A stretch of DNA of 50,991 nt from Planctomycetota bacterium (GTDB taxonomy: Bacteria; Planctomycetota; Phycisphaerae; WQYP01), in the NCBI GenBank assembly GCA_021808105.1, contig JAKBCC010000003.1, positions 1 to 50,991 of the forward strand, written 5' to 3'. The first letter of the stretch is position 1. The number at the start of each line of letters is the position of its first letter. This document shows positions 16,267-25,942 of this stretch, in pieces. The notes beneath the pieces are model-generated. The model saw only the letters and a list, made by a program, of their open reading frames with translations, did not search any database and had not been told where the DNA came from. The position numbers and the translations under genes are program-made.

Positions 16267-17340
16267 ATGAATCCACGGAATCCGAAAAAAAACAGTGCCC
16301 TCCCTGAGAAACGCGATAATAGCCGGCGTCCCACAATTTACGACGTCAGCAGACGTTCCGGATTTTCAACGGCAACCGTTTCAAGAGTCTTCGCAAACTA
16401 CCAGGGGGTTTCTCAATCCACGCGTGATCGCGTGCTGGAAGTCAGTCGCGATCTGGGCTTTTCCCCCAGTCACATCGGTCGCTGCCTGGCGCAGGGAAGC
16501 ACCGGGAATGTAGCCGTGATGTTTCCCGATATGGCCAGCGGCTTTTATGCTGAAGTACTGGCCGGGATTGATGAAGTTCTGGCGGAACACGGCTTTAATA
16601 CATTGACCGCATTTTACGGACGCGGACGGGATGCTAAATCAGTGTTCACGCGATTAAATACAGGCTTTCTGGCCGACGCTCTGATCATAGCCAGCTCCTA
16701 TGACATTGGTGACGTATCCCAATGGTCTGGAACGTGTGATACGCCCATGGTCCTCCTGGATCGTCCGCTGGCAAAAGCCGGAATAAGCACTGTGTGCATT
16801 GATAACGCCTCCGGGGTTGCGGCCATGGTCCGGCATCTGCACACGAACGGCCATCGTCACATCGCGGTCATTTCCGGTCCCGAAGGTACGTGGGATGCTG
16901 AACAGAGAATGGCCGGCTTCCGTGCAACGATGCGGGAAATCAAGCTCGATGTTAATCCCCTGCTGATCTGGGCCGGCAACTTCACATTTGAAAGCGGCCG
17001 CCATGCGATGCGGACGGCCCTGGCGGGGCGGCTATTGATGGACGCGGTTTTTTGTTTTAATGACGAGATGGCGTTAGGGGCGATTGCCGCCATCAATGAA
17101 GCGGGCTTGAAAGTTCCTGACGATATTGCAGTCGCGGGGTTTGACGGAATCTCCGCTGCTGAGGGTGTACAGCTCACGACTGTCGCCTGTCCGATGCGTG
17201 CGGTAGGGCGCAGTGCCGGAACTATGGCGGTTTCGCTGATAAAACGCACCGAGAATCCGTCGAACCAGATCATTCCGGTGCGCCTGGTTATTCGCCGTTC
17301 ATCAGGAAAGAGAACGGCCCATTGGACGAAGGCGATGTAG
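16267..17340 (+). CDS. LacI/GalR-family transcriptional regulator
   Basis: From the ATG at 16267 (AGGAA six bases upstream) the protein is 357 residues. The N-terminal helix-turn-helix is at residues 22-45 (PTIYDVSRRSGFSTATVSRV), followed by the hinge region LGFSPSHIGRCLAQGS with L74 at the position of the intercalating leucine. A periplasmic-binding-protein-like sugar-binding domain fills the rest, with FNDEMALGAIAA and DIAVAGFDGISAAE near the end. The recognition helix TATVSR is of the kind that reads TGNAANCGNTTNCA sites, and two such sites lie 2.6-2.8 kb upstream at the pseudopilin promoter. It most likely represses that operon until a sugar, perhaps a glucan breakdown product, binds. The glycoside hydrolase genes follow 34 bases downstream. 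No operator is seen in its own leader. Confidence 0.9.
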   Translation: MNPRNPKKNSALPEKRDNSRRPTIYDVSRRSGFSTATVSRVFANYQGVSQSTRDRVLEVSRDLGFSPSHIGRCLAQGSTGNVAVMFPDMASGFYAEVLAGIDEVLAEHGFNTLTAFYGRGRDAKSVFTRLNTGFLADALIIASSYDIGDVSQWSGTCDTPMVLLDRPLAKAGISTVCIDNASGVAAMVRHLHTNGHRHIAVISGPEGTWDAEQRMAGFRATMREIKLDVNPLLIWAGNFTFESGRHAMRTALAGRLLMDAVFCFNDEMALGAIAAINEAGLKVPDDIAVAGFDGISAAEGVQLTTVACPMRAVGRSAGTMAVSLIKRTENPSNQIIPVRLVIRRSSGKRTAHWTKAM

Positions 17341-17374
17341 AGAACCCTGTCGGCTACGAAAGCATGGGCCTTGA

Positions 17375-18772
17375 ATGTTTGAAAGCAAAACGAAAGCCAG
17401 GTACTTGTTGCGGGCGTGGCCGGCGATTTTTGCCGGTTTGATATGTTTCTTAGCGGGTTGCAAGGCCCAAAGCCCTTCTGTGGCCGGTGCCGATCAGGCG
17501 GTTCAATCGCAAACGCGTTCCGTCCGCCGCCCAAGTCAACAGGTTTCGCGTAATCGGAATCAGTTTCTGGCCGGTATTGAACACCGGAGTTTCGCCTATT
17601 TCTGGGATGAGATGGATCAACATAACGGCCTGATTCCCGACCGCGCGCGGGCGGCGGGGGGTGGTGCCCGCATTGCGAGCATTGCTGCGGAGGGTTTCGG
17701 CTTAACGGCTCTCTGTATCGCCGACGAGCATCATTGGGAACCACACGCGGAGATTTATGCACGGGTACTTCGAGCACTGGATTTTTTCCGTTACCACGCG
17801 CAATGCGTGCATGGCTTTTATTACCATTTTCTGGCATTAAACAGCGGTCGTCGGCAATGGAAGTGCGAGGTTTCATCTATTGACACAGCTCTGCTGATGG
17901 CGGGGGTCCTGACGGTCCGCGAGCATTTTTCCGGGACCGCGGCCTCCCGGATCGCCGCCTATCTCTATCGCCGTGTGGACTGGCCCTGGATGCTTAACGG
18001 AAAAAAAACACTTTCAATGGGTTGGAAACCCGGCAGCGGATTTTTGCCGTACCGATGGAAACAATTTAACGAGGGACCGCTGATCTACCTGCTGGGTATC
18101 GGGTCGCCAAGCCATCCGCTGCCGGCGGCAAGCTGGGCGGCCTGGCAACGCGGCCCGCTATGTACGTATGGGGGTTACACATTCATGTGCTGTCCGCCGT
18201 TGTTTACGCACCAATATATGCAGGCATGGTTTAACCTGCGCGGACTTCGCGATCATTTTGCCGATTATTTCAGAGATTCGCGCTATGCAACGCTGGCTAA
18301 TCGTGAACTGTGTATAAGCCTGGGCAAACGCTTTTCCGATTACGGGCCCGATGCCTGGGGAATCACCGCCTCGGACTCGGCCTCGGGCTACCGGGCATGG
18401 GGAGGTCCGCCCGCAACGCCCGGTATCAACGGAACGTTGGTTCCATGTGCCGCCGGAGGCAGTATCCCCTTTGCGCCACGGCAATGTGTTGCGGATTTAA
18501 GACGCCTCAAGAAGAAATACTCGTCTATGCATATCTACGGCCGGTACGGGTTTGTGGATGCTTTCAATCCGCTTACCGGCTGGGTGGATAAGGACGTTCT
18601 GGGAATTGATCAGGGGATTACCTTGATCATGGCGGAAAATTATCGTACGGGGTTTGTCTGGAAAACCTTTATGGCTGATCCGGTAGCGCAACGGGCGTTG
18701 CGCCGCGCCGGATTTCGCAAAATGACGGCGACCGACAAGCTCCCGAAAAACACGTCTGTTTTCAGACGCTAA
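17375..18772 (+). CDS. glucoamylase-family lipoprotein (PF10091, GH144-like)
   Basis: The 465-residue protein carries a lipoprotein signal (FLAGC, C29) and an alpha/alpha-toroid catalytic domain from about residue 60. The C-terminal half shows the glycoamylase family signature: DAWGITASDSASGYRAWGGP, then NGTLVPCAAGGSIPFAP, GRYGFVDAFNP, and LGIDQGITLIMAENYRTGFVW. Characterised relatives include GH144 endo-beta-1,2-glucanases, often encoded beside GH3 beta-glucosidases as here. The substrate is therefore plausibly beta-1,2-glucan, but other beta-glucans cannot be excluded from sequence alone. It starts 34 bases after lacI and is probably co-transcribed with it. The lipid anchor suggests action at a membrane, outside the cytoplasm. 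Confidence 0.82.
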   Translation: MFESKTKARYLLRAWPAIFAGLICFLAGCKAQSPSVAGADQAVQSQTRSVRRPSQQVSRNRNQFLAGIEHRSFAYFWDEMDQHNGLIPDRARAAGGGARIASIAAEGFGLTALCIADEHHWEPHAEIYARVLRALDFFRYHAQCVHGFYYHFLALNSGRRQWKCEVSSIDTALLMAGVLTVREHFSGTAASRIAAYLYRRVDWPWMLNGKKTLSMGWKPGSGFLPYRWKQFNEGPLIYLLGIGSPSHPLPAASWAAWQRGPLCTYGGYTFMCCPPLFTHQYMQAWFNLRGLRDHFADYFRDSRYATLANRELCISLGKRFSDYGPDAWGITASDSASGYRAWGGPPATPGINGTLVPCAAGGSIPFAPRQCVADLRRLKKKYSSMHIYGRYGFVDAFNPLTGWVDKDVLGIDQGITLIMAENYRTGFVWKTFMADPVAQRALRRAGFRKMTATDKLPKNTSVFRR

Positions 18773-18865
18773 GGCCACTGGAACACCAGCCGATTATAGC
18801 GACGTGTGAAGGCCCGAATGTCCGCATGGAAATCCGTAGAGAACGGTAAACGCCCTGGAGTTTTT

Positions 18866-21301
18866 ATGAACAACTGTATCTCGTCACGTACCCTCCACCT
18901 TATGGATCGCATCTGTAAAGGGTTTTCCCGCTACGGAAAATATGCAGGTCCCCGGCGGCTTGCAAAAAGAGTTGACTGCAAGAAACATGTCAACGTCACA
19001 GCGGGAGTATGGCGGCCCGGTATTTTGGTTATGGTCGTGTGGGCCTTCGGGGCCGCAACGCCGTTGCATGCCGGGGCCGTCGCGCCGGCACTATCTCCTG
19101 TGGCAGGCAGCGGAAGAGCCTGGATGAATCCGCGGTTGTCCGTAGACCAACGCGTATCGGATTTGCTGTCGCGCATGAGTCTGCAGGAAAAGATCGGCCA
19201 GTTACTGCAGATTGACTGGAATAAGAAATTGGCCGTGATCGCCCCGGCGATCAAGGCGGGTCAGGTTAGCTCGCTTCTGGGGTTCAATCCGCCGCACGGC
19301 AAATTATCGGGTAACAATTATTGGGCTTATCGGATTTCACAATATAACGCCGCGCAGAAACTGGCGGTTGAAGATACTCGTTTGGGTATTCCACTTCTGT
19401 TTGGCAGCAACGTGTTGCATGGATTCCGGACATCTTTTCCCATTCCATTGGCGCTGTCGTGCTCCTGGGATGCGCAACTGCTTAAGCGTTGCGCGCGGGT
19501 GTCGGCGCGTGAAGCTTCGGCGGCGGGTGTGGACTGGACCTTTGCGCCCATGATTAATATTTCGCATGATCCACGCTGGGGGCGGGTGGCGGAAAGTTTC
19601 GGCGAAGATCCTTATCTGAACTCCATTTTGACAGCGGCAGCGGTACGAGGTTACCAGGGTAAAAATCCAGCCGCGCCGGGGCATCTGATTGCCTGCCTCA
19701 AACATTATGTTGGATATGGCGCTGTGGAAGGAGGGCGGGATTACAATGCGGCGGAAATTACCCGATTTACGCTCTGGAATTATTATTTGCCCGCGTACCA
19801 CGCGGGCATCCAGGCGGGAGCCTTAACGGTGATGAGCTCCTTTAATTCAATCGGTGGCACACCCTGCACCGCCGACCGTTACACCCTGCACGATATTTTG
19901 AGACGCGATTGGGGTTTCCACGGTTTTGTTGTCAGTGATTGGCAGTCGGTGAAACAGCTCATTGACTGGGGCTATGCCTATGATAATGCGGACGCCGCGC
20001 GCCGGGCATTGTATGCCGGTGTGGATATGGAAATGGCCAGCGACACGTACAATACGCTGGCCCGACAGGTGGCTGAAGGAAAGGTTTCATTGGCCACTGT
20101 CAATGCCGCTGTGCGACGGGTGCTGCGCGTGAAGTTTGAAAGTGGGTTATTTGAGCATCCCTACGCCAGCACAACACGATGGCATCATGCTTTTCTGAAA
20201 CCCGCTTATAAAAAATGCGCGTTGCAGGCGGCCGAGCGGTCGTGCGTGTTGCTTAAAAACACGGGCGATATTTTGCCGCTGGTCAAAATTCCACCTCGTA
20301 TCGCGATTCTTGGCCCGCTGGCTGACAGCCGATCGGAATTTCTTGGCTGTTGGCACAGTCAGGGCATCGCGAAAGGTATGCAGTCCTTGCCGCAATGTCT
20401 GCGCCAGGCTCTGCCGGCCAATGTTATTATCTCGGTGGTGCGTACGGGTATGAGTCATACGCATTATTTTCACCGCGCCGTTGCCGCGGCGAAGCAATCC
20501 GATCTTATCATCATGATGGTCGGTGAGAAATCTTCAATGAGCGGGGAGAACACCAGTCGGGTTCGCATTGGATTGCCGGGGCAGCAGCAGCGTCTGTTCG
20601 ATGAGGTGGCGGCTACCGGAAAACCCATTATTACGCTGCTGTTTAACGGCCGGCCCTTAGCAATTCCCAATGTGATCAAGAAATCCCAAGCCGTTCTGGA
20701 ATGCTGGCAGTTGGGCACCGAAACCGCCCCGGCGATATCGAATATATTGCTGGGAAAATATAATCCTTCCGGCAAACTCACCATGGATTTTCCAAGGTCG
20801 ATCGGGCAGATACCCGTCTATTACGATCACCTGAATACCGGGCGGCCAAAACTCGGTAAGTTTATTGACGGATCGCGCCAACCGGAGTTCTGCTTTGGCT
20901 ATGGGCTGTCGTACACCCACTTCACTTTAGGTGCGGTACGATTAACTGCCCCAAGGCTGCGAATCGGTGGAACTATCCGCGCGCATGCGGTGGTCGTAAA
21001 TTCAGGCAGCTGCGCCGGCACCGAAATTGTCCAACTTTATATCCGAGGTCTGTATTTCAAGGATGGCGGCCGCCCCGTGCGGCAGTTGGTGGCCTTTCAA
21101 CGAATCCATCTTCTCCCGGGTCAGCGAAAGACACTTACATTCACGTTGGGGGATCGTCAGTTGGGGTATTACAGTTCCGCCGGGAAATGGCTTGTTGATC
21201 CCAGCCATTTTGATGTTTGGATTTCATCGGATTCCCAGTCGGGTAAGCCGGCGTCTTTTGATCTTGTGGTCAGTGAACGTCGCACCGCGCGGAGGGAATA
21301 A
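18866..21301 (+). CDS. GH3 family beta-glucosidase, exported
   Basis: From the ATG at 18866 (GGAG five bases upstream) the protein is 811 residues, similar to BglX-type enzymes. The order is: N-terminal extension with a hydrophobic segment at about 51-68 (an unusually late signal peptide), GH3 TIM barrel, alpha/beta sandwich and C-terminal fibronectin-III-like domain. The nucleophile is D358 in GFVVSDWQSV, KHYVGYG precedes it, and the acid/base glutamate is in SMSGENTSR. It releases glucose from the non-reducing ends of beta-glucan oligosaccharides, probably those made by the preceding gene product. The translated open frame begins at 18806; the shorter start is preferred for its ribosome-binding site. 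A later, unrecognised start nearer the signal is possible. Confidence 0.9.
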   Translation: MNNCISSRTLHLMDRICKGFSRYGKYAGPRRLAKRVDCKKHVNVTAGVWRPGILVMVVWAFGAATPLHAGAVAPALSPVAGSGRAWMNPRLSVDQRVSDLLSRMSLQEKIGQLLQIDWNKKLAVIAPAIKAGQVSSLLGFNPPHGKLSGNNYWAYRISQYNAAQKLAVEDTRLGIPLLFGSNVLHGFRTSFPIPLALSCSWDAQLLKRCARVSAREASAAGVDWTFAPMINISHDPRWGRVAESFGEDPYLNSILTAAAVRGYQGKNPAAPGHLIACLKHYVGYGAVEGGRDYNAAEITRFTLWNYYLPAYHAGIQAGALTVMSSFNSIGGTPCTADRYTLHDILRRDWGFHGFVVSDWQSVKQLIDWGYAYDNADAARRALYAGVDMEMASDTYNTLARQVAEGKVSLATVNAAVRRVLRVKFESGLFEHPYASTTRWHHAFLKPAYKKCALQAAERSCVLLKNTGDILPLVKIPPRIAILGPLADSRSEFLGCWHSQGIAKGMQSLPQCLRQALPANVIISVVRTGMSHTHYFHRAVAAAKQSDLIIMMVGEKSSMSGENTSRVRIGLPGQQQRLFDEVAATGKPIITLLFNGRPLAIPNVIKKSQAVLECWQLGTETAPAISNILLGKYNPSGKLTMDFPRSIGQIPVYYDHLNTGRPKLGKFIDGSRQPEFCFGYGLSYTHFTLGAVRLTAPRLRIGGTIRAHAVVVNSGSCAGTEIVQLYIRGLYFKDGGRPVRQLVAFQRIHLLPGQRKTLTFTLGDRQLGYYSSAGKWLVDPSHFDVWISSDSQSGKPASFDLVVSERRTARRE

Positions 21302-21491
21302 CTCATTATTGCGTCGGATAATGTCGGTCAAATTCGAGCCTGAACGGCGGTCGTTGTGCGCGCATTTCTGCAAGCGTCCCAAAAAAAATATCGTCTTAAT
21401 ATTTTTCGCAACCCAGCCGATATGACATGGTTACTGCTGCGCGCTGGGCCTGCGTTATAGGCCGGGCGTGCGCTGCTTGCGAGGTTGTAGG

Positions 21492-22394
21492 ATGCGAAAG
21501 AATAATCAACGCGCCGGCGATTCAGACTGCGGAATCTTGCCAACTGTCAGAGCGTGGAATGCGCCTGGAGGTCAAAGCGTCCGCGGATTTTCCCTCATAG
21601 AAATGCTGGTCGTGCTGCTGATTATCGTGATTCTAATTTCCATCTTGCTGCCGGCAATTTCGCGGGCGCGGGAGCTGGCACGCACTGCCGCCTGTGAGGC
21701 GAGTCTGCGCAGTTTAGGTCAGGTGACGTTGGAATATATTAATCAATCGCAGGGGGTCTTGCCCTATGGAACCTACGGCAACCCCAAATTTGTGGTGAGT
21801 TCCTATAATTCATACTTCGGAGAGTGGGCTAATCTGGATTTTTATCTTTTGGTCGGCCCGCCGGTGCTGATGACGAATAATGGCGTCATTGGCGAAAATA
21901 TTCCCCCGGATTTAGCGGATAAATGGGCGTCCATCTTCTGGTGCCCGGATCGCGTGGAACCGATGGTCGCCCAATGGGGTCTTAATTACGCGGCGAATCC
22001 TAATGTGTTTCTGGTTCCCATTACCAATCCCATTACCGGCGATGCCCTGAATCAGAGTCTCAATTACAGCGCCATCGCTGATCCGGCGCAGGTTATTGAA
22101 ATCGGCGATACCAATCAGAGTTTCCCCGGCGGCAATTGCGCCTCATTTCTATTTTCCTGGACGCCCAGTCAATTATCCTGGCAGTATGGCAGTTATACGT
22201 CTGCAACCACCATCCCCGTGAATCCGGGAAATACCGACGCCACAACCTCGATTATCAATCATCAGGGCCTGCGCTATCGTCATAATTCATATTCGCCTAC
22301 CACCGGCGACGCCAACGCCACATTTTGTGATGGCCACGTGGAGTCCATTCCGCAAAATGGATTGCATGTGTCTAATGTGCTTCCTGGAAATTAA
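21492..22394 (+). CDS. second pseudopilin-like protein with DG-type C-terminus
   Basis: About 300 residues from the ATG at 21492 (GAGG seven bases upstream; an in-frame start at 21468 is possible). A 32-residue leader ends in RG, followed by FSLIEMLVVLLIIVILISIL, a classical prepilin cleavage site between G32 and F33. The C-terminus has RYRHNSYSPTTGDANATFCDGHVES, given here as RHNSY and FCDGHVES, a longer-spaced version of the H-x9-DG motif. It is a paralogue of the pseudopilin at 13717 and closes the glycoside-hydrolase cluster. Two such proteins flanking the hydrolases suggest a surface filament or secretion role in handling polysaccharide. Confidence 0.82.
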   Translation: MRKNNQRAGDSDCGILPTVRAWNAPGGQSVRGFSLIEMLVVLLIIVILISILLPAISRARELARTAACEASLRSLGQVTLEYINQSQGVLPYGTYGNPKFVVSSYNSYFGEWANLDFYLLVGPPVLMTNNGVIGENIPPDLADKWASIFWCPDRVEPMVAQWGLNYAANPNVFLVPITNPITGDALNQSLNYSAIADPAQVIEIGDTNQSFPGGNCASFLFSWTPSQLSWQYGSYTSATTIPVNPGNTDATTSIINHQGLRYRHNSYSPTTGDANATFCDGHVESIPQNGLHVSNVLPGN

Positions 22395-22619
22395 TTAATC
22401 ATAGATGCTTGTCTTCGGCTAACGTGCGTTCCGACGTACACTTAACCGGCTGCTGAAGAGTAGAGCTTTTGCGCCCTGAAATACAGTCTGTGATGACGGC
22501 TGAATTCCCAAAAACCCATGCCGATTTCGGCACCTGGAGTTTTGCGGGTTTCATCTGACCCAAAAAGTCTACTTCACGCTACAATAAGGAGCTTAGATAG
22601 CGGTTGCAGGATGCAGTGA

Positions 22620-23168
22620 ATGAAACCCAATGAAACGCCCCAAAAAATTCTGAAAGTGCCCCGTCTGGCGGGATGGAGCGCAGTATTAACAGTGCTGGCG
22701 GCCATGATCCTGGCCCTCTGTTTTGAGATGCACGGCGATGTGCGCGGCCGCACCGCCCGATATCCTAACCTGCCGCAGGCGAACGTGATGCTGGGACATA
22801 CAACCGTCAAACTCTGGGTGGCGGCGTCCACGCGTACGCGGGATCGCGGCTTGATGTTTATTCACAAAATGCCCAACAACTGCGGTATGTTGTTTGTATT
22901 TCGCCGCATCAGGCCGCAAACTTTCTGGATGAAACATACCTTGATTCCGCTTGATGTGATTTTTCTTAATCAACATGGCGTCATTGTGCGGCACTACTTC
23001 ATGCCGCCCGATAATGGAAAAAAGCGATATCCCAGCGGCCAGCCGATCCATTACGCAATCGAACTCAACGCCGGTGAATTTCAACGCCTGCACTTGCGCG
23101 ACTCCATGCACATAAGCATTCCAAAACGATATTCACCTCCATCCCGGAAAGCGACCGGTGCGTCATGA
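22620..23168 (+). CDS. DUF192 family protein with N-terminal membrane anchor
   Basis: The 182-residue protein has a membrane helix or uncleaved signal at about residues 18-36, then a DUF192 (PF02643) domain. The diagnostic motifs are RDRGLMF, GMLFVF and FWMKHTLIPLDVIFL. The domain is usually exported and its biochemical role is unknown. The stop codon is 13 bases before the next start, so the next gene is probably in the same operon. Confidence 0.85.
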   Translation: MKPNETPQKILKVPRLAGWSAVLTVLAAMILALCFEMHGDVRGRTARYPNLPQANVMLGHTTVKLWVAASTRTRDRGLMFIHKMPNNCGMLFVFRRIRPQTFWMKHTLIPLDVIFLNQHGVIVRHYFMPPDNGKKRYPSGQPIHYAIELNAGEFQRLHLRDSMHISIPKRYSPPSRKATGAS

Positions 23169-23181
23169 TCTGGAGGCCTCT

Positions 23182-24018
23182 GTGAATACAAGATCCGCCT
23201 CCGGGCGACCGCGCAAAGGCTCGGGATTTTTAAGCCGACGCTACCGTCCTAAATCAAGTACGAGCTGGATATTAGCCGTCCTGATTCTGATCGCTCTGAT
23301 TATTGCTGCCATCCTGGCGTTGATCCTTCTTCCCCCGTACTGGTATCGTCCAATTCGTACCATGAGTGATGCGGTTTATAACCAGTCTGATCACGCTCAG
23401 GCCTCCCTGATGGCCTTAAGGAATAAACTGCGAAAGCCCCATGTCGGAACGATTACCTGGACCATTACCCAACGCGAAGTGAATAGCTTGCTGGCGGTTG
23501 CGTATCGCGTGGAGAAAAAGAAGAAAACACCGCCGCGTAAGCTCCCTGGATTAACCGACCCGTTCGTCCGGTTCACTGACAATCAAATTACTTTTGCCGT
23601 ACGTGATAACCGAATGCCGGGCCGGCCCGTAGCCAGTGCAGGCGTCAATGTGGCCTTACTGCCTGATCTTGGCTCTGGACCGCGGGCGCGTATTACCATC
23701 AATGCTTTGCATGTCGGTGATCTGCCGTTGCCGCCTTCGCTGCTGATCAACCGTTTGAAAACATTGCTGCCGCGTTTGGCACCTGTGGTGGAAAAAATTA
23801 TTGATGTGTATGCCGGTCCGCGTTATGCCCGCGTTGCCACGCCGCAAATTGTTCATTCGGTTGCCGCCATATTTTCGGGCAGGCCATTCCCCACGGAATT
23901 GCGACTCAACCATCGCAAACTGGTGATCGACAAGCTGATCATCCACGGCCCGTCGGTGGATGCGGCCGGCCATGCGCAACCGGCGGCCCTGACATTTGAA
24001 CTGGTGCCGGAGCCGTAA
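23182..24018 (+). CDS. membrane-anchored protein of unknown function
   Basis: From the GTG at 23182 (GGAGG five bases upstream) the product is 278 residues; a GTG at 23158 overlaps the preceding gene and is less likely. There is a basic N-terminus, one strong membrane helix at about residues 30-52 (WILAVLILIALIIAAILALI), then an extracytoplasmic domain with ITQREVNSLLAV and DPFVRFTDNQITFAV segments. This resembles the layout of lipid-binding-like DUF2140/YpmS proteins, but the match is by eye only. It lies between DUF192 and rsmA on the same strand. Confidence 0.72.
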   Translation: MNTRSASGRPRKGSGFLSRRYRPKSSTSWILAVLILIALIIAAILALILLPPYWYRPIRTMSDAVYNQSDHAQASLMALRNKLRKPHVGTITWTITQREVNSLLAVAYRVEKKKKTPPRKLPGLTDPFVRFTDNQITFAVRDNRMPGRPVASAGVNVALLPDLGSGPRARITINALHVGDLPLPPSLLINRLKTLLPRLAPVVEKIIDVYAGPRYARVATPQIVHSVAAIFSGRPFPTELRLNHRKLVIDKLIIHGPSVDAAGHAQPAALTFELVPEP

Positions 24019-24079
24019 TCCGCCATGTCAGAGCAAGAGCACTTCGTTACCCCTTGGTTACACCGGCTGGAATCTACCA

Positions 24080-24988
24080 ATGCAACGTAAAGATATTGAA
24101 GAAATACTCACTGCCGCCGGCACGCGGCCCACGCGCCGTCTTGGTCAGCACTTTATGATGGACCAGCGCATACTGGACCAGATCATCGCTGCCGCCGCAC
24201 TTGACTGCCAGGATATTATTCTGGAAGTGGGGCCGGGCCCGGGGAACCTGACCTCCCGATTATCGCCGCTGGTTCAAGCGGTTCTGGCGGTGGATCTGGA
24301 CGCATCGCTGCTGGCCGCAGCCTCACGCTATTGGGAAAAATTATCCAATGTGCAATGGATGACCGCTGACGTGCTGGCCGGCAAGCATTGTCTCAATGCT
24401 TTGGTAATTCAGGCGTTGCTGGCATTAAAGCCGGCGGGTTCCACCGGTTCCGTGAAACTGGTGTCCAATTTGCCTTATAATGTCGCCAGTCCTTTGATTA
24501 TTGATATTCTGGCGGCCCAGTGTGCCGCAAGTTCACAGCCCTTGGATCCTCCGTCGGTGTGCTTTGAACGCCTGGTTTTTACCGTGCAGTGGGAAGTGGG
24601 ACAGCGGATGCGGGCGTTGCCCAATACGGAACACTACGGATCACTGTCCGTATTGATCGCATTAATGGCCGATGTGGAAATTCTGGCTGCGATTGCTCCG
24701 GGAGCGTTCTGGCCGCCGCCAAAAGTAAAATCGGCACTGGTGCGCGTAGTTCCGCGTGCTGAGAAATTCACTCGTATCAGAGATGTGCAACGATTACAGA
24801 GCACGGTATCCAATCTGTTTTCGCATCGGCGGCAAAATATCAGCAATGCCATTCGGCATTCCTTTGAAGTACCTGTGGCAGCGCAGGTGCTGGAAAAAGT
24901 CCGGGCGATAAACATGGATCCGACCCGCCGCGCGGAGACTCTGGCACCTGAAGAATTTCTGCGGCTTTCCGAATGCTGGCCCCGGTGA
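24080..24988 (+). CDS. rsmA: 16S rRNA (adenine(1518)-N6/adenine(1519)-N6)-dimethyltransferase
   Basis: The 302-residue SAM-dependent methyltransferase (KsgA) dimethylates two adjacent adenosines in helix 45 of 16S rRNA. Family features are LGQHFMMD (residues 21-28), the SAM-binding LEVGPGPGNLT (48-58) and the N6-adenine methylase motif NLPY (130-133), followed by the C-terminal FWPPPKVKSALVRV and FSHRRQNISNAIR segments. The start at 24080 places the usual lead before LGQHF; the open frame extends to 23996 without homology and overlaps the previous gene. There is an insertion relative to E. coli near residues 100-125. The product acts late in 30S maturation; loss confers kasugamycin resistance in known cases. 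Confidence 0.94.
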   Translation: MQRKDIEEILTAAGTRPTRRLGQHFMMDQRILDQIIAAAALDCQDIILEVGPGPGNLTSRLSPLVQAVLAVDLDASLLAAASRYWEKLSNVQWMTADVLAGKHCLNALVIQALLALKPAGSTGSVKLVSNLPYNVASPLIIDILAAQCAASSQPLDPPSVCFERLVFTVQWEVGQRMRALPNTEHYGSLSVLIALMADVEILAAIAPGAFWPPPKVKSALVRVVPRAEKFTRIRDVQRLQSTVSNLFSHRRQNISNAIRHSFEVPVAAQVLEKVRAINMDPTRRAETLAPEEFLRLSECWPR

Positions 24989-25018
24989 TATTGTAAATAG
25001 CAACCTGTGAGTGAACCT

Positions 25019-25942
25019 ATGAATGAATATATTGTACTTAATGGCCAGATTACACCGGTAGAAGATGCCGGAATTTCTTCTTTCGATGCGGGCTTACTTC
25101 ACGGGGCAGGCCTTTTTGAAACGCTCCACGTGCTGAACGGCATGCCGTTAAACCTTGCCGATCATCTGCAACGGCTAAGCGAAAGTGGTCAATGCTTTGG
25201 CATGGATATTCAACTTGATCCCACTGTTGTCACGGGCTGGCTGTCGGATTTGCTGGAACTGCATTGCCTTCGCGACGCCCGGGCACGGCTTACCGTTACC
25301 CGCGGAGATACCCGCCAAACTGCCGAACAACAATTCACCATCGCGCTAAGCGCGGTTCCCTTTGAACCGTATGCCCCGGCATTGTATGAAAACGGCATGG
25401 CTGTGATTGTTTCCCAATATGCGCAAAATCCCATGGGACCGCTTACGGGGCATAAGACAACCAGCTACATGGACCGACTTCTGGCTTTGCGGGAGGCCCG
25501 CTCGCTTCATGCCGGGGAGGCTCTCTGGTTTACCGGCGCTGATAAAATTTTAGCCGAGGCCTGCGTAAGCAATATTTTTATTGGTTTTTCCGATGGGACG
25601 CTTGCCACGCCCCCCAGTCGATTTCCCGTACCGTCGCCTCTGCCGAATAATGGTCATACCGCTGGTTTTACACCGCGTCTGGCGCTGCCGGGAATAACCC
25701 GCAAGCACATTCTGCGCCTGTGCACCGATAACCGCATTCCCGCGGTGGAAAAAATGATGACCATCCATGATGTTCTTTCCGCACGGGAAATATTTCTAAC
25801 CAATGCCATCATGGATGTGATGCCTGTAACGCATGTTGAGGGCCACACGGTTGGCGACGGGAAACCCGGACCGCTGACGCAGCGTCTGGCCGGCTTGTAC
25901 AACGCATTCATTCAGGAGCAGAGTCATGGCACAGCGCATTAA
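25019..25942 (+). CDS. class IV PLP-dependent aminotransferase/lyase (PabC-, BCAT- or DAAT-like)
   Basis: The 307-residue protein has the fold type IV pattern: NGQITPVEDAGISSFDAG near the start, the GLFETLHV segment, the PLP lysine K146 in GHKTTSYM, and E180 in LAEACVSNIF. The family covers 4-amino-4-deoxychorismate lyase (folate), branched-chain and D-amino acid aminotransferases. The HKT and LALREA sequences favour a PabC-like lyase, but this is not decisive; folK is also in the window. The ATG at 25019 is preferred over a GTG at 25007. It overlaps the next gene by 17 bases, so both are probably translated from one message with rsmA. Confidence 0.82.
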   Translation: MNEYIVLNGQITPVEDAGISSFDAGLLHGAGLFETLHVLNGMPLNLADHLQRLSESGQCFGMDIQLDPTVVTGWLSDLLELHCLRDARARLTVTRGDTRQTAEQQFTIALSAVPFEPYAPALYENGMAVIVSQYAQNPMGPLTGHKTTSYMDRLLALREARSLHAGEALWFTGADKILAEACVSNIFIGFSDGTLATPPSRFPVPSPLPNNGHTAGFTPRLALPGITRKHILRLCTDNRIPAVEKMMTIHDVLSAREIFLTNAIMDVMPVTHVEGHTVGDGKPGPLTQRLAGLYNAFIQEQSHGTAH

